From: Streptomyces huasconensis | GTDB taxonomy: Bacteria > Actinomycetota > Actinomycetes > Streptomycetales > Streptomycetaceae | Direction: 5' to 3' | Length of the DNA: 35,825 bases | Assembly (NCBI GenBank): GCA_004010275.1 | Contig: RBWT01000080.1 | Span: 1 to 35,825 of the forward strand | Shown here: piece after piece, positions 7,765-16,391 of the stretch | Numbering within the stretch: position 1 is the first letter of the stretch | Layout: the number at the start of each line of letters is the position of its first letter | Position numbers and translations under genes: made by a program | Notes under the pieces: generated by a model | Databases searched by the model: none | Told to the model about the DNA's origin: nothing | Seen by the model: only the letters and a program-made list of their open reading frames with translations

Positions 7765-8583
7765 GTGACGGCAGCAGCACAGGAGCCGGGAAGGCTGACC
7801 ATGGGCACCGAAGCGGGCAGCACGGGGACCGAAGCGGGCACGCCGCCGGAGGCACCCGGCGTCGGCCGCACCGCGCGCGTGCCCAAGTACTACCGCCTGA
7901 AGCGGCACTTGCTCGACATGACGGAGACGCTGCCGCCCGGCACCCCCGTCCCCCCCGAACGCACGCTCGCCGCCGAGTTCGACACCTCGCGCACGACGGT
8001 CCGCCAGGCCCTGCAGGAGCTGGTCGTCGAGGGCCGCCTGGAGCGCATCCAGGGCAAGGGCACCTTCGTCGCCAAGCCGAAGGTGTCGCAGGCCCTGCAA
8101 CTCACCTCGTACACCGAGGACATGCGCGCCCAGGGCCTCGAGCCCACCTCGCAGCTCCTGGACGTCGGCTACATCACCGCCGACGACACCCTCGCCGGCC
8201 TGCTCGACATCGGCGCGGGCAGCCGCGTCCTGCGCGTCGAGCGGCTGCGCCTGGCCAACGGCGAGGCGATGGCCATCGAGACCACGCACCTGTCGGCCAA
8301 GCGCTTCCCCGCCCTGCGCCGCTCGCTGGTCAAGTACACCTCGCTCTACACCGCCCTCGCCGAGGTGTACGACGTACGCCTGGCCGAGGCCGAGGAGACC
8401 ATCGAGACCTCGCTGGCCACCCCGCGCGAGGCGGGCCTGCTCGGCACCGACGTCGGCCTGCCGATGCTGCTGCTGTCCCGGCACTCGCTGGATGCCGCGG
8501 GCCGGCCGGTGGAGTGGGTGCGCTCGGTCTACCGCGGCGACCGCTACAAGTTCGTGGCCCGCCTCAAGCGCCCCACGGACTGA
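7765..8583 (+). CDS. dasR: GntR/HutC-family regulator DasR
   Basis: Global repressor of aminosugar use, development and antibiotic genes; its DNA binding is relieved by glucosamine-6-phosphate. The GTG at 7765 follows ACGGAGGAGCC and gives 272 residues. An N-terminal disordered stretch of about 35 residues differs from the S. coelicolor protein. A winged helix follows (VPKYYRLKRHL, VPPERTLAAEFDTSRTTVRQAL, then GRLERIQGKGTFV), then the UTRA effector domain (ALQLTSYTEDMRAQG through AIETTHLSAKRFP to VEWVRSVYRGDRYKFV). The DNA-binding and UTRA text agrees almost residue for residue with what I recall of S. coelicolor DasR. It is divergent from dasA. Confidence 0.96.
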   Translation: MTAAAQEPGRLTMGTEAGSTGTEAGTPPEAPGVGRTARVPKYYRLKRHLLDMTETLPPGTPVPPERTLAAEFDTSRTTVRQALQELVVEGRLERIQGKGTFVAKPKVSQALQLTSYTEDMRAQGLEPTSQLLDVGYITADDTLAGLLDIGAGSRVLRVERLRLANGEAMAIETTHLSAKRFPALRRSLVKYTSLYTALAEVYDVRLAEAEETIETSLATPREAGLLGTDVGLPMLLLSRHSLDAAGRPVEWVRSVYRGDRYKFVARLKRPTD

Positions 8584-8666
8584 CCCGCGCACCGGGGGTC
8601 TGGCGCGGATCACCTCCCTGCTCTACGTTCCTCCCGTCATCGCATGGTGAACGGGAGGACGACCCG

Positions 8667-10805
8667 GTGCGCAGAGCAGAACCCCGATCCATCGCCGTCT
8701 GGACCCTCGTCGCGCTGGTCGGCGCCGCGGGCTGGACCGTCCTGGCGCTCGCGCGCGACGAGGAGGTGTCGGCCGCCTGGATGGTGGCGGCGGCCCTCGG
8801 CTCGTACGCCATCGCGTACCGCTTCTACTCCAAGTTCATCGCGTACAAGGTCCTGAAGGTCGACGCGCGCCGGGCCACGCCCGCCGAGCGGCTCGACAAC
8901 GGCATCGACTACCACCCGACCGACCGCCGCGTCCTGCTCGGCCACCACTTCGCGGCGATCGGGCGCGCGGGACCGCTGGTGGGGCCCGTACTCGCCGCCC
9001 AGATGGGGTATTTGCCGGGCACCATCTGGATCGTCGTCGGCGTGATCTTCGCGGGTGCCGTGCAGGACATGGTCGTGCTGTTCTTCTCGACGCGGCGCGA
9101 CGGCAAGTCGCTCGGGCAGATGGCGCGGGACGAGATCGGCCCGTTCGGCGGGGCCGCCGCCCTGCTCGCCGCCTTCGCCATCATGATCATCCTGCTCGGG
9201 GTGCTCGCGCTCGTCATCGTCAACGCGCTCGCCGAGTCGCCGTGGGGCACCTTCTCCATCGCGATGACCATCCCGATCGCCCTGCTCATGGGCTTCTACC
9301 TGCGGGTCCTGCGGCCGGGGCGGGTCAGCGAGGTCTCGCTCATCGGCATCGCGCTGCTCCTGATCGCGCTGGTCGCCGGGCGCCGGGTCGCCGAGTCCTC
9401 GCTCGCGGACACCTTCACGCTCGCGCCCTCGACGCTCGTCGTCTGGCTGGTCGCGTACGGCTTCGTCGCCTCGATCCTGCCGGTGTGGATGCTGCTCGCG
9501 CCGCGCGACTACCTCTCCACCTTCATGAAGATCGGCACCATCCTGCTGCTCGCGCTCGGCGTCGTCGTCACCCTGCCGACGATGCGGATGGACCCGGTGA
9601 CCGACTTCGCCTCACGCGGCGACGGGCCCGTCTTCGCCGGCTCGCTCTTCCCCTTCGTCTTCATCACCATCGCGTGCGGGGCGCTGTCCGGCTTCCACGC
9701 GCTGATCTCCTCGGGCACCACACCGAAGATGATCCAGAAGGAGACGCAGGTCCGGATGATCGGGTACGGCTCCATGCTGATGGAGTCATCCGTCGCGATC
9801 ATGGCGCTCGTCGCGGCCTCGATCATCGACCCCGGACTGTACTTCGCGATGAACGCGCCGGCGGGTGTCGTGGGCGACACCGTGCAGGAGGCGTCGAAGG
9901 CCGTCGCGAACTTCGGCTACAGCATCTCCCCCGCCGACCTGGCGCAGGCCGCCAAGAACGTGGAGGAGTCCTCGCTGCTCTCGCGCACGGGCGGCGCGCC
10001 GACGCTCGCGGTCGGCGTCTCGGAGATCTTCTCGCAGGTCACGGGCGGCTCGATGCGGGCCTTCTGGTACCACTTCGCGATCATGTTCGAGGCGCTGTTC
10101 ATCCTGACCGCGCTCGACGCGGGCACGCGCGTGGGCCGCTTCATGCTCCAGGACATGCTCGGGAACGTCTACAAGCCGTTCAGGCGGGTGAGCTGGAAGC
10201 CCGGCCTGGTGCTGACCAGCGCCGCCGTCACCGGGCTGTGGGGGTACTTCCTGTGGGTCGGTGTCCACGAGCCGCTCGGCGGGATCAACCAGCTCTTCCC
10301 GGTCTTCGGCATCGCCAACCAGCTCCTCGCGGCCGTCGCCCTCACCGTCTGCACGACGCTGCTCGTGAAGTCAGGACGCCTCAAGTGGGCCTGGATCACC
10401 GGCGTTCCGCTGGCCTGGGACGCCACGGTGACGCTGACGGCGAGCTGGCAGAAGGTGTTCTCCGACGACCCGCGGGTCGGCTTCTTCAAGCAGCGCTCGA
10501 TCTACCAGGACGCCATCGACGACGGCAAGGTCCTGCCGCCCGCCAGGACCATGGACGACATGCACACCGTCGTCACCAACTCCACGGTGGACGGCGTGCT
10601 TTCGGCGGCGCTCGCGCTGCTCATCGTCATCGTGATCGCCGACGCGGCACGGGTCTGCCTCAAGCACATCCGCGACCCCGAGGCCTCCCGGCTGAGCGAA
10701 GCGCCGTACGTGGAGTCGAAGGTGACGGCCCCCGCCGGGCTCTTCCCGACCGCCGAGGAGAAGCGGGAAGCGCGGCGCGACGGGACGCGGGAGCCGACGC
10801 GGTGA
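8667..10805 (+). CDS. cstA: Carbon starvation protein CstA (pyruvate/peptide transporter)
   Basis: Large membrane protein of 712 residues with about 16-18 helices. It contains the CstA core (for example NGIDYHPTDRRVLLGHHFAAI near residue 75 and the conserved ISSGTTPKMI in mid-protein) and the C-terminal five-helix CstA domain. CstA/BtsT proteins take up pyruvate, and peptides in some species, under nutrient limitation. The GTG at 8667 follows GGGAGG at suitable spacing; the frame is open further upstream but overlaps dasR. The stop overlaps the next gene by four bases. No regulator-binding site is evident in the 83 bases after dasR. Confidence 0.95.
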   Translation: MRRAEPRSIAVWTLVALVGAAGWTVLALARDEEVSAAWMVAAALGSYAIAYRFYSKFIAYKVLKVDARRATPAERLDNGIDYHPTDRRVLLGHHFAAIGRAGPLVGPVLAAQMGYLPGTIWIVVGVIFAGAVQDMVVLFFSTRRDGKSLGQMARDEIGPFGGAAALLAAFAIMIILLGVLALVIVNALAESPWGTFSIAMTIPIALLMGFYLRVLRPGRVSEVSLIGIALLLIALVAGRRVAESSLADTFTLAPSTLVVWLVAYGFVASILPVWMLLAPRDYLSTFMKIGTILLLALGVVVTLPTMRMDPVTDFASRGDGPVFAGSLFPFVFITIACGALSGFHALISSGTTPKMIQKETQVRMIGYGSMLMESSVAIMALVAASIIDPGLYFAMNAPAGVVGDTVQEASKAVANFGYSISPADLAQAAKNVEESSLLSRTGGAPTLAVGVSEIFSQVTGGSMRAFWYHFAIMFEALFILTALDAGTRVGRFMLQDMLGNVYKPFRRVSWKPGLVLTSAAVTGLWGYFLWVGVHEPLGGINQLFPVFGIANQLLAAVALTVCTTLLVKSGRLKWAWITGVPLAWDATVTLTASWQKVFSDDPRVGFFKQRSIYQDAIDDGKVLPPARTMDDMHTVVTNSTVDGVLSAALALLIVIVIADAARVCLKHIRDPEASRLSEAPYVESKVTAPAGLFPTAEEKREARRDGTREPTR

Positions 10806-10999
10806 CCTGGCTGCTGCGCGGCGTGCGCTGGATGCGGTGGTACGTCCGCGAGTTGACCGACGAGTCGGCGTACGAGCGGTACGTGGCGCACGTGCGCAAG
10901 GACCATCCGGCCGCGGCGGTGCCCAGCCGCCGTGACTTCGAGCGGATGCGGACGGACCGCCAGGAGTCGGACCCCCGGCAGGGGTTCCGCTGCTGCTGA
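10802..10999 (+). CDS. YbdD/YjiX-like small protein, CstA partner
   Basis: A 65-residue protein translated from the GTG at 10802, which overlaps the cstA stop (GTGA). The sequence contains WMRWYVRELTDESAYERYVAH, HVRKDHP and SRRDFERMR. This is the typical YbdD/YjiX (DUF466) pattern of small proteins encoded directly after cstA or btsT. In enterobacteria the partner supports transport activity. Overlap and co-direction indicate one operon and coupled translation. It ends GFRCC. Confidence 0.9.
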   Translation: MTWLLRGVRWMRWYVRELTDESAYERYVAHVRKDHPAAAVPSRRDFERMRTDRQESDPRQGFRCC

Positions 11000-11038
11000 G
11001 CGGACGGCTGAACAGGCGGTACGGCACCTCCGACATGC

Positions 11039-11053
11039 GTCCGTTATACGGAC
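11039..11053. promoter_or_regulatory. Palindrome GTCCGT-TAT-ACGGAC, candidate operator
   Basis: A perfect inverted repeat with six-base arms and a three-base centre, 80 bases before the DUF3311 start and 40 after the YbdD stop. Placement in a promoter region and the odd-length centre suit a dimeric repressor of IclR or GntR type. No matching regulator gene is adjacent, so the binding protein is unknown. Confidence 0.5.
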
Positions 11054-11132
11054 AGGGGTTCCATACCGCGAGACCAGGGCTTAGATTTCCCGCACGTTAA
11101 GCATGGGACAAGTGAGGGAACGGAGCCGCGAC

Positions 11133-11402
11133 ATGTCAGATGCGCCGGAAGTGAACAGACCGGTGGTGACGCCGGTCCGCGTGGTCATCGCAGCCTGCCT
11201 TGTCGCACCGTTCGTGGCAATGCTCTGGGTGAGTTCGTACGCGAGGATCGAACCGACCTTCATAGGCATCCCGTTCTTCTACTGGTACCAGATGCTGTGG
11301 GTGGTCATCTCCACGCTGCTCACGATGATCGCGTACAAGCTGTGGCAGCGTGACCAGCGCGCCCGCGCGGCCGTGCGCGCCGAGGAAGGCGTGGCCCGGT
11401 GA
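11133..11402 (+). CDS. DUF3311 small membrane protein
   Basis: An 89-residue protein with two membrane helices (VVIAACLVAPFVAMLWVSSYA and FFYWYQMLWVVISTLLTMIAY), separated by RIEPTFIGIPFFYWYQ, the DUF3311 hallmark. Start ATG at 11133 follows CGGAG; an upstream in-frame ATG at 11103 is possible. DUF3311 genes commonly precede a sodium:solute symporter of the MctP type, and here the stop overlaps the symporter start by four bases (GTGA). It is probably an accessory subunit, like the small partners of other sodium symporters. Confidence 0.9.
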   Translation: MSDAPEVNRPVVTPVRVVIAACLVAPFVAMLWVSSYARIEPTFIGIPFFYWYQMLWVVISTLLTMIAYKLWQRDQRARAAVRAEEGVAR

Positions 11403-13045
11403 ACGTGCTCGCAGCAGGCACCGGCGGCGTCAACGGCGTCGCCCTCGCCGTCTTCATCTTCTTCTTCGTCGCGGTCACGGTCATGGGCTTCCTGGCCGCC
11501 CGCTGGCGCAAGGCCGAGAACGACCAGAGCCTGGACGAATGGGGCCTCGGCGGCCGGTCGTTCGGCACCTGGGTCACGTGGTTCCTGCTCGGCGGCGACC
11601 TCTACACCGCGTACACCTTCGTGGCCGTCCCGGCGGCGATCTACGCGGCGGGCGCGGCCGGGTTCTTCGCGGTGCCGTACACCATCCTCGTCTACCCGCT
11701 GATCTTCACCTTCCTGCCGCGCCTGTGGTCGGTCTCGCACAAGCACGGCTATGTCACCACCTCGGACTTCGTGCGCGGACGCTTCGGCTCGAAGGGGCTC
11801 TCGCTGGCCGTCGCGGTCACCGGCCTGCTCGCCACGATGCCCTACATCGCGCTCCAACTCGTCGGCATCCAGGCCGTCCTGGACGTCATGGGCGTCGGCG
11901 GCGGCCCGGACACCAACTGGTTCATCAAGGACCTGCCGCTGCTGATCGCCTTCGCGGTGCTCGCCGCGTACACCTACTCGTCGGGGCTGCGCGCGCCCGC
12001 GCTGATCGCGTTCGTGAAGGACGGCCTGATCTACCTCGTCATCGTCGTCGCGATCATCTACATCCCGATCAAGCTGGGCGGCTTCGACGACATCTTCGCC
12101 AAGGCCGGCGACGCCTTCGCGCAGACCAACCCGGCGACCGACAAGCCGCGCGGCGCGCTCGCGCCCGCCGAGGCCGGCCAGTGGACGTACGCGACGCTCG
12201 CCCTCGGTTCGGCGCTGGCGCTGTTCATGTATCCGCACTCGATCACCGCGACGCTCTCGTCCAGGAGCCGTGACGTGATCCGCCGCAACACCACGATCCT
12301 GCCGCTGTACTCGCTGATGCTGGGCCTGCTGGCGCTGCTCGGCTTCATGGCGATCGCGGCCGGGGTCAAGGTGGACAACGGCCAGTTGGCGATCCCGCAG
12401 CTGTTCGAGGACATGTTCCCCGACTGGTTCACGGGCGTGGCCTTCGCGGCCATCGGCATCGGCGCGCTGGTCCCGGCGGCCATCATGTCGATCGCGGCCG
12501 CGAACCTCTTCACCCGCAACATCTACAAGGACTTCATCAGGCCCGACGCGACGCCCGCGCAGGAGACCAAGGTCTCCAAGCTGGTCTCGCTCCTGGTGAA
12601 GGTCGGCGCGCTCGTCTTCGTCCTCACCATGGACAAGACGGTCGCGATCAACTTCCAGCTGCTCGGCGGCATCTGGATTCTCCAGACGATGCCCGCCCTG
12701 GTCGGCGGCCTCTTCACGCGCTGGTTCCACCGCTGGGCGCTGCTGGGCGGCTGGGCGGTCGGCATGGTCTACGGCACGCTGGCCGCGTACGGCGTCGCGT
12801 CGCCGACGCAGAAGCACTTCGGCGGCTCCTCCGACACGATCCCGGGCATCGGCGAGATCGGCTACATCGGCCTCACCGCGTTCGTCCTGAACGTCCTCGT
12901 GACCGTGGTCCTCACCTTCGTCCTGAAGGCGCTGAAGGCCCCGGACGGCATCGACGAGACCTCCCCCGGGGACTACACCGCCGACGCGGGCGACCCGGGC
13001 GTCATGGAGGAACTGCCCAAGGCGACCGCGGGCGCCGGGCACTGA
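11399..13045 (+). CDS. mctP: Sodium:solute symporter, MctP-like monocarboxylate transporter
   Basis: A 548-residue inner-membrane symporter with about 13 helices. SSS-family features include LGGRSFGTWVTWFLLGGDLYTAYTF near residues 50-75, the HKHGYVTTSDFVRGRFG segment after helix 4, and ALVPAAIMSIAAANLFTRNIYKDF near residue 370, the Na2-site helix. The pattern is closest to MctP transporters for lactate, pyruvate and other monocarboxylates; the substrate is inferred. The GTG start lies inside the end of the DUF3311 gene. With cstA just upstream, two unrelated carboxylate uptake systems sit side by side. Confidence 0.9.
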   Translation: MNVLAAGTGGVNGVALAVFIFFFVAVTVMGFLAARWRKAENDQSLDEWGLGGRSFGTWVTWFLLGGDLYTAYTFVAVPAAIYAAGAAGFFAVPYTILVYPLIFTFLPRLWSVSHKHGYVTTSDFVRGRFGSKGLSLAVAVTGLLATMPYIALQLVGIQAVLDVMGVGGGPDTNWFIKDLPLLIAFAVLAAYTYSSGLRAPALIAFVKDGLIYLVIVVAIIYIPIKLGGFDDIFAKAGDAFAQTNPATDKPRGALAPAEAGQWTYATLALGSALALFMYPHSITATLSSRSRDVIRRNTTILPLYSLMLGLLALLGFMAIAAGVKVDNGQLAIPQLFEDMFPDWFTGVAFAAIGIGALVPAAIMSIAAANLFTRNIYKDFIRPDATPAQETKVSKLVSLLVKVGALVFVLTMDKTVAINFQLLGGIWILQTMPALVGGLFTRWFHRWALLGGWAVGMVYGTLAAYGVASPTQKHFGGSSDTIPGIGEIGYIGLTAFVLNVLVTVVLTFVLKALKAPDGIDETSPGDYTADAGDPGVMEELPKATAGAGH

Positions 13046-13065
13046 GTCCTTCCCCGCCGCGACAG

Positions 13066-13092
13066 AGGGCCGCCGGAAAAACCGGCGGCCCT
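13066..13092 (+). terminator. Terminator after the symporter gene
   Basis: AGGGCCGCCGG (13066-13076) pairs with CCGGCGGCCCT (13082-13092) around an AAAAA loop, followed by TTTG. It begins 20 bases after the symporter stop and also separates it from the acetyltransferase gene. Confidence 0.9.
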
Positions 13093-13122
13093 TTGTCGTA
13101 CCCGTGTTGCACACTGCGGCCC

Positions 13123-13626
13123 ATGGACACGACGACCCTCACGATCAGACACGCCCGCCCCGAGGAGTACGAGGCGCTGGGCGCCCTCACCGCGCAGGCC
13201 TATCTCGACGACGGCCACCTGGACTTCGGGGAGGACGACCCCTACCTCGCCGTGCTGCGGGACGTGCCGGGACGCGCGGCGCACGCCGAGATCCTCGTCG
13301 CCGAGGTGGCGGGCAAGGTGCTCGGCGGCGTCACCTACGTCCCCTCCGGCGGGCCGCTGGCCGACATCGCGGGCGCGAACGACGCGGAGATACGGATGCT
13401 CGCCGTCTCCCCCGAGGCGCGCGGCCGGGGCGCCGGCGAAGCGCTCGTACGGGAGTGCGTGCGACGCGCCAAGGAAGCGGGCCGCACCTCGCTCGTGCTG
13501 TCCACGCAGAGGTCCATGTACGCCGCCCACCGGCTGTACGAGCGCCTCGGGTTCGTGCGGACGCCCGAGCGTGACTGGCGGCCGATCGAGACGGTGCCGC
13601 TGCTGGCGTACGCGCTGAAGCTCTAG
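13123..13626 (+). CDS. GNAT-family N-acetyltransferase
   Basis: A 167-residue single-domain acetyltransferase. The acetyl-CoA loop is clear as VSPEARGRGAGEALVRECVRRA (motif A, R/Q-x-x-G-x-G/A) near residue 103; motif B follows as the strand LVLSTQ and MYAAHRLYERLGFVRTPERDW. The substrate cannot be told from sequence. I chose the ATG at 13123 (MDTTTLTIRHARPEE), as the upstream in-frame start at 13093 adds unconserved residues and overlaps the terminator. It stands alone between the symporter and the nrd leader. Confidence 0.88.
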   Translation: MDTTTLTIRHARPEEYEALGALTAQAYLDDGHLDFGEDDPYLAVLRDVPGRAAHAEILVAEVAGKVLGGVTYVPSGGPLADIAGANDAEIRMLAVSPEARGRGAGEALVRECVRRAKEAGRTSLVLSTQRSMYAAHRLYERLGFVRTPERDWRPIETVPLLAYALKL

Positions 13627-13645
13627 CCACCACTCCGCGAGCCGA

Positions 13646-13687
13646 CACAAGATGTGGGCCCGCTTCTAAGGCCCGGCACAAGATGTA
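13646..13687 (+). promoter_or_regulatory. Tandem NrdR boxes upstream of nrdAB
   Basis: CACAAGATGTG (13646-13656) and CACAAGATGTA (13677-13687) are near-identical imperfect palindromes spaced exactly 31 bases apart, three helical turns. Paired boxes of this kind and spacing are the known operator of NrdR, the ATP/dATP-sensing repressor of ribonucleotide reductase operons. They end just before the cobalamin riboswitch, so they overlap the promoter. Confidence 0.85.
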
Positions 13688-13695
13688 TGCTCGTG

Positions 13696-13802
13696 CTCGC
13701 TGTCGCCGCAGGGGAATCCGGTGCAAGTCCGGAACTGTCCCGCAACGGTGCATGTGTACGCATTAGGCGTACGCGGAGTCCGATGACCTGCCGACAGTGC
13801 AC
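13696..13802 (+). ncRNA. Cobalamin (B12) riboswitch
   Basis: The conserved B12 core is present in order: GGGGAATCCGGTGCAAGTCC (13711-13730), then ACTGTCCCGCAACGGTG (the B12 box region), a variable hairpin, and AGTCCGATGACCTGCCGAC (about 13777-13795). The P1 stem pairs CTGTCG (13700-13705) with CGACAG (13792-13797). It lies in the leader of nrdA. In Streptomyces, adenosylcobalamin is known to switch off class Ia nrdAB this way while B12-dependent NrdJ takes over. Confidence 0.96.
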
Positions 13803-13903
13803 CCGTGCCGTCCGGCCCGGGTGCCGACCGTCCGGGCCTCGTGGAGTGGGCCGGTGGACGCGGTACGCCGCCCTGCCCGGGTGCGCCCGTGTGTGCCGTC
13901 CGC

Positions 13904-13933
13904 CTCCCCCTGGCCCAGAGCCGAGCGAGGGAG
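13904..13933 (+). promoter_or_regulatory. Possible SD-sequestering hairpin before nrdA
   Basis: CTCCC (13904-13908) can pair with GGGAG (13929-13933), which is the probable nrdA ribosome site, ten bases before the GTG at 13944. A stronger hairpin (GCACCCG 13799-13805 with CGGGTGC 13818-13824) lies directly after the riboswitch core. Together they could form the expression platform, acting on translation. This is inference from short stems only. Confidence 0.35.
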
Positions 13934-13943
13934 TGCCCCCCAC

Positions 13944-16391
13944 GTGACCATCGCGCCTGCCGAACCCGCGTCAGCGCAGTCGGAGCCTTCCGGGTCCGCC
14001 ACGCCCGCCGCGCCCGCGACGCCGAGCCTCCAGGGCCAGGGTGCCGAAGGAACCGACGGGCCAGGGGCCGCGTCTTCTGCGCACCCTGACCGATCTCACC
14101 GCCGACCTTCCCGACGCCGACCCCGGCCGGGTCGCCGCCGCCGCCCTGCGCGGCCGCTCCGCCAAGGCGGACCTCTCGGAGCTGCGGGAACTGGCGACCG
14201 AGGCGGCCGCGGGGCTCATCGCCGAGGACCCGGCGTACTCGAAGCTGGCGGCCCGGCTCCTGTCGATCGGCATCCGTGAGGAGGCGGCCACGCAGGGCGT
14301 GCGCTCCTTCACCGACTCCGTGGCGGTCGGCCACCGCGAGGGGCTCATCGCCGACCGCACGGCGTCCTTCGTGACGGCGCACGCGGCCCGGCTCGACGCG
14401 CTGGTGGACGCCGCGCTCGCCGACGGCGCCGACTTCCGGTTCGAGTACTTCGGCCTGCGCACCCTGCACAGCCGCTATCTGCTGCGCCACCCGATCACCC
14501 GGCAGGTCATCGAGACCCCGCAGCACTTCATGCTGCGCGTGGCGAGCGGTCTGGCCAAGGACGACGGCGCCGCCGCCGTGGACGAGGTCGCCGCGCTGTA
14601 CGGCCTGATGAGCCGCCTGGACTACCTGCCGTCCTCGCCGACGCTCTTCAACTCCGGCACCCGGCACCCGCAGATGTCCTCCTGCTACCTCCTCGACTCC
14701 CCGCTGGACGAGCTGGACTCCATCTACGACCGCTACCACCAGGTCGCGCGGCTCTCCAAGCACGCGGGCGGCATCGGACTGTCGTACTCCCGCATCCGGT
14801 CCCGGGGTTCGCTGATCCGCGGCACGAACGGGCACTCCAACGGCATCGTGCCGTTCCTGAAGACGCTGGACGCCTCGGTCGCCGCCGTGAACCAGGGCGC
14901 CGGCGCAAGGGCGCGGCCGCGGTCTACCTGGAGACGTGGCACTCCGACATCGAGGAGTTCCTGGAGCTGCGCGACAACACCGGTGAGGACGCGCGCCGCA
15001 CGCACAACCTCAACCTCGCGCACTGGATTCCGGACGAGTTCATGCGCCGGGTCGCCGCCGACCAGGACTGGTCGCTGTTCTCCCCGGCCGACGTGCCCGA
15101 CCTCGTCGACCTGTGGGGCGAGGAGTTCGACGCCGCCTACCGCCGGGCGGAGGCCGCCGGGCTCGCGAAGAAGACCATCCCGGCCCGCGACCTGTACGGC
15201 CGCATGATGCGCACCCTCGCGCAGACCGGAAACGGCTGGATGACGTTCAAGGACGCCGCCAACCGCACCGCCAACCAGACGGCGGAGCCCGGCCACACCG
15301 TGCACTCCTCCAACCTCTGCACCGAGATCCTGGAGGTGACGGACGACGGCGAGACGGCCGTGTGCAACCTCGGCTCGGTGAACCTCGGCGCGTTCGTGGA
15401 CACGGCGACCCGGGACATCGACTGGGAGCGGCTGGACGAGACGGTCCGCACCGCCGTGACGTTCCTCGACCGCGTGGTCGACATCAACTTCTACCCGACC
15501 GAGCAGGCCGGCCGCTCCAACGCCAAGTGGCGTCCGGTGGGCCTCGGCGCGATGGGCCTCCAGGACGTCTTCTTCCAGCTGAAGCTGCCCTTCGACTCCC
15601 CCGAGGCCCGCGCCCTCTCCACCCGCATCGCCGAGCGGATCATGCTCGCCGCGTACGAGGCGTCGGCCGACCTCGCCGAGCGTGAGGGCCCGCTGCCCGC
15701 CTGGGAGAAGACCCGCACCGCGCGCGGCGTGCTGCACCCCGACCACTACGACGTCGAGCTGACCTGGCCGGAGCGGTGGGACGCGCTGCGGGCCCGCATC
15801 GCCGAGACCGGCATGCGCAACTCCCTGCTGCTCGCCATCGCGCCGACCGCCACCATCGCGTCCATCGCGGGTGTCTACGAGTGCATCGAGCCGCAGGTCT
15901 CCAACCTCTTCAAGCGCGAGACGCTGTCCGGCGAGTTCCTCCAGGTCAACGCCTACCTGGTCCAGGAGCTGAAGCGGCTCGGCGTCTGGGACGAGCAGAC
16001 CCGCGAGGCGCTGCGCGAGGCCAGCGGCTCGGTGCAGGGCTTCGGCTGGATTCCCGCGGACGTCCGCGCGCTCTACCGCACGGCCTGGGAGATCCCGCAG
16101 CGCGGCCTGATCGACATGGCCGCCGCGCGCACCCCGTTCCTCGACCAGGCGCAGTCGCTGAACCTCTTCCTGGAGACGCCGACCATCGGCAAGCTCTCCT
16201 CGATGTACGCGTACGCCTGGCAGCAGGGCCTGAAGACGACGTACTACCTGCGCTCGCGCCCCGCCACGCGCATCGCCCGCGCGGCCGGCGGCCCGAACGC
16301 CACCGCCGCTCCCGTCCCCGCGCAGGTCACGGCCGAAGAGGCCGTCGCCTGCTCCCTGGAAAACCCCGAGTCCTGCGAGGCCTGCCAGTAA
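13944..16391 (+). pseudogene. nrdA: Class Ia ribonucleotide reductase large subunit NrdA, frameshifted
   Basis: NrdA reduces ribonucleoside diphosphates. Hallmarks present are SSCYLLD (first redox Cys), SNLCTEILE (thiyl-radical Cys with its Asn and Glu), TAVCNLGSVNLG (second redox Cys) and the C-terminal shuttle cysteines ESCEACQ. The frame is broken near 14897-14901: AVNQG should continue into RRKGAAAVYLETW, which is one base out of register, so one base is missing. A further shift near 14055-14065 is needed if translation starts at the GTG at 13944, the only start with a good ribosome site (GAGGGAG). Otherwise a GTG at 14041 would serve. Corrected length is about 815 residues. nrdA is not expected to be broken while its riboswitch and nrdB are intact, so sequencing error is likely. 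Confidence 0.9.

Noticed and set aside
11279..13114. 611-codon minus-strand frame opposite the symporter
   Set aside because: Arg/Asp/Gly-rich shadow of the conserved SSS transporter; no recognisable domain or start signal.
14041..14043. GTG at 14041 as the nrdA start
   Set aside because: It would avoid one frameshift, but it has no good ribosome site and loses the N-terminal VTIAPAEPAS-type start seen from 13944. Kept as an alternative only.
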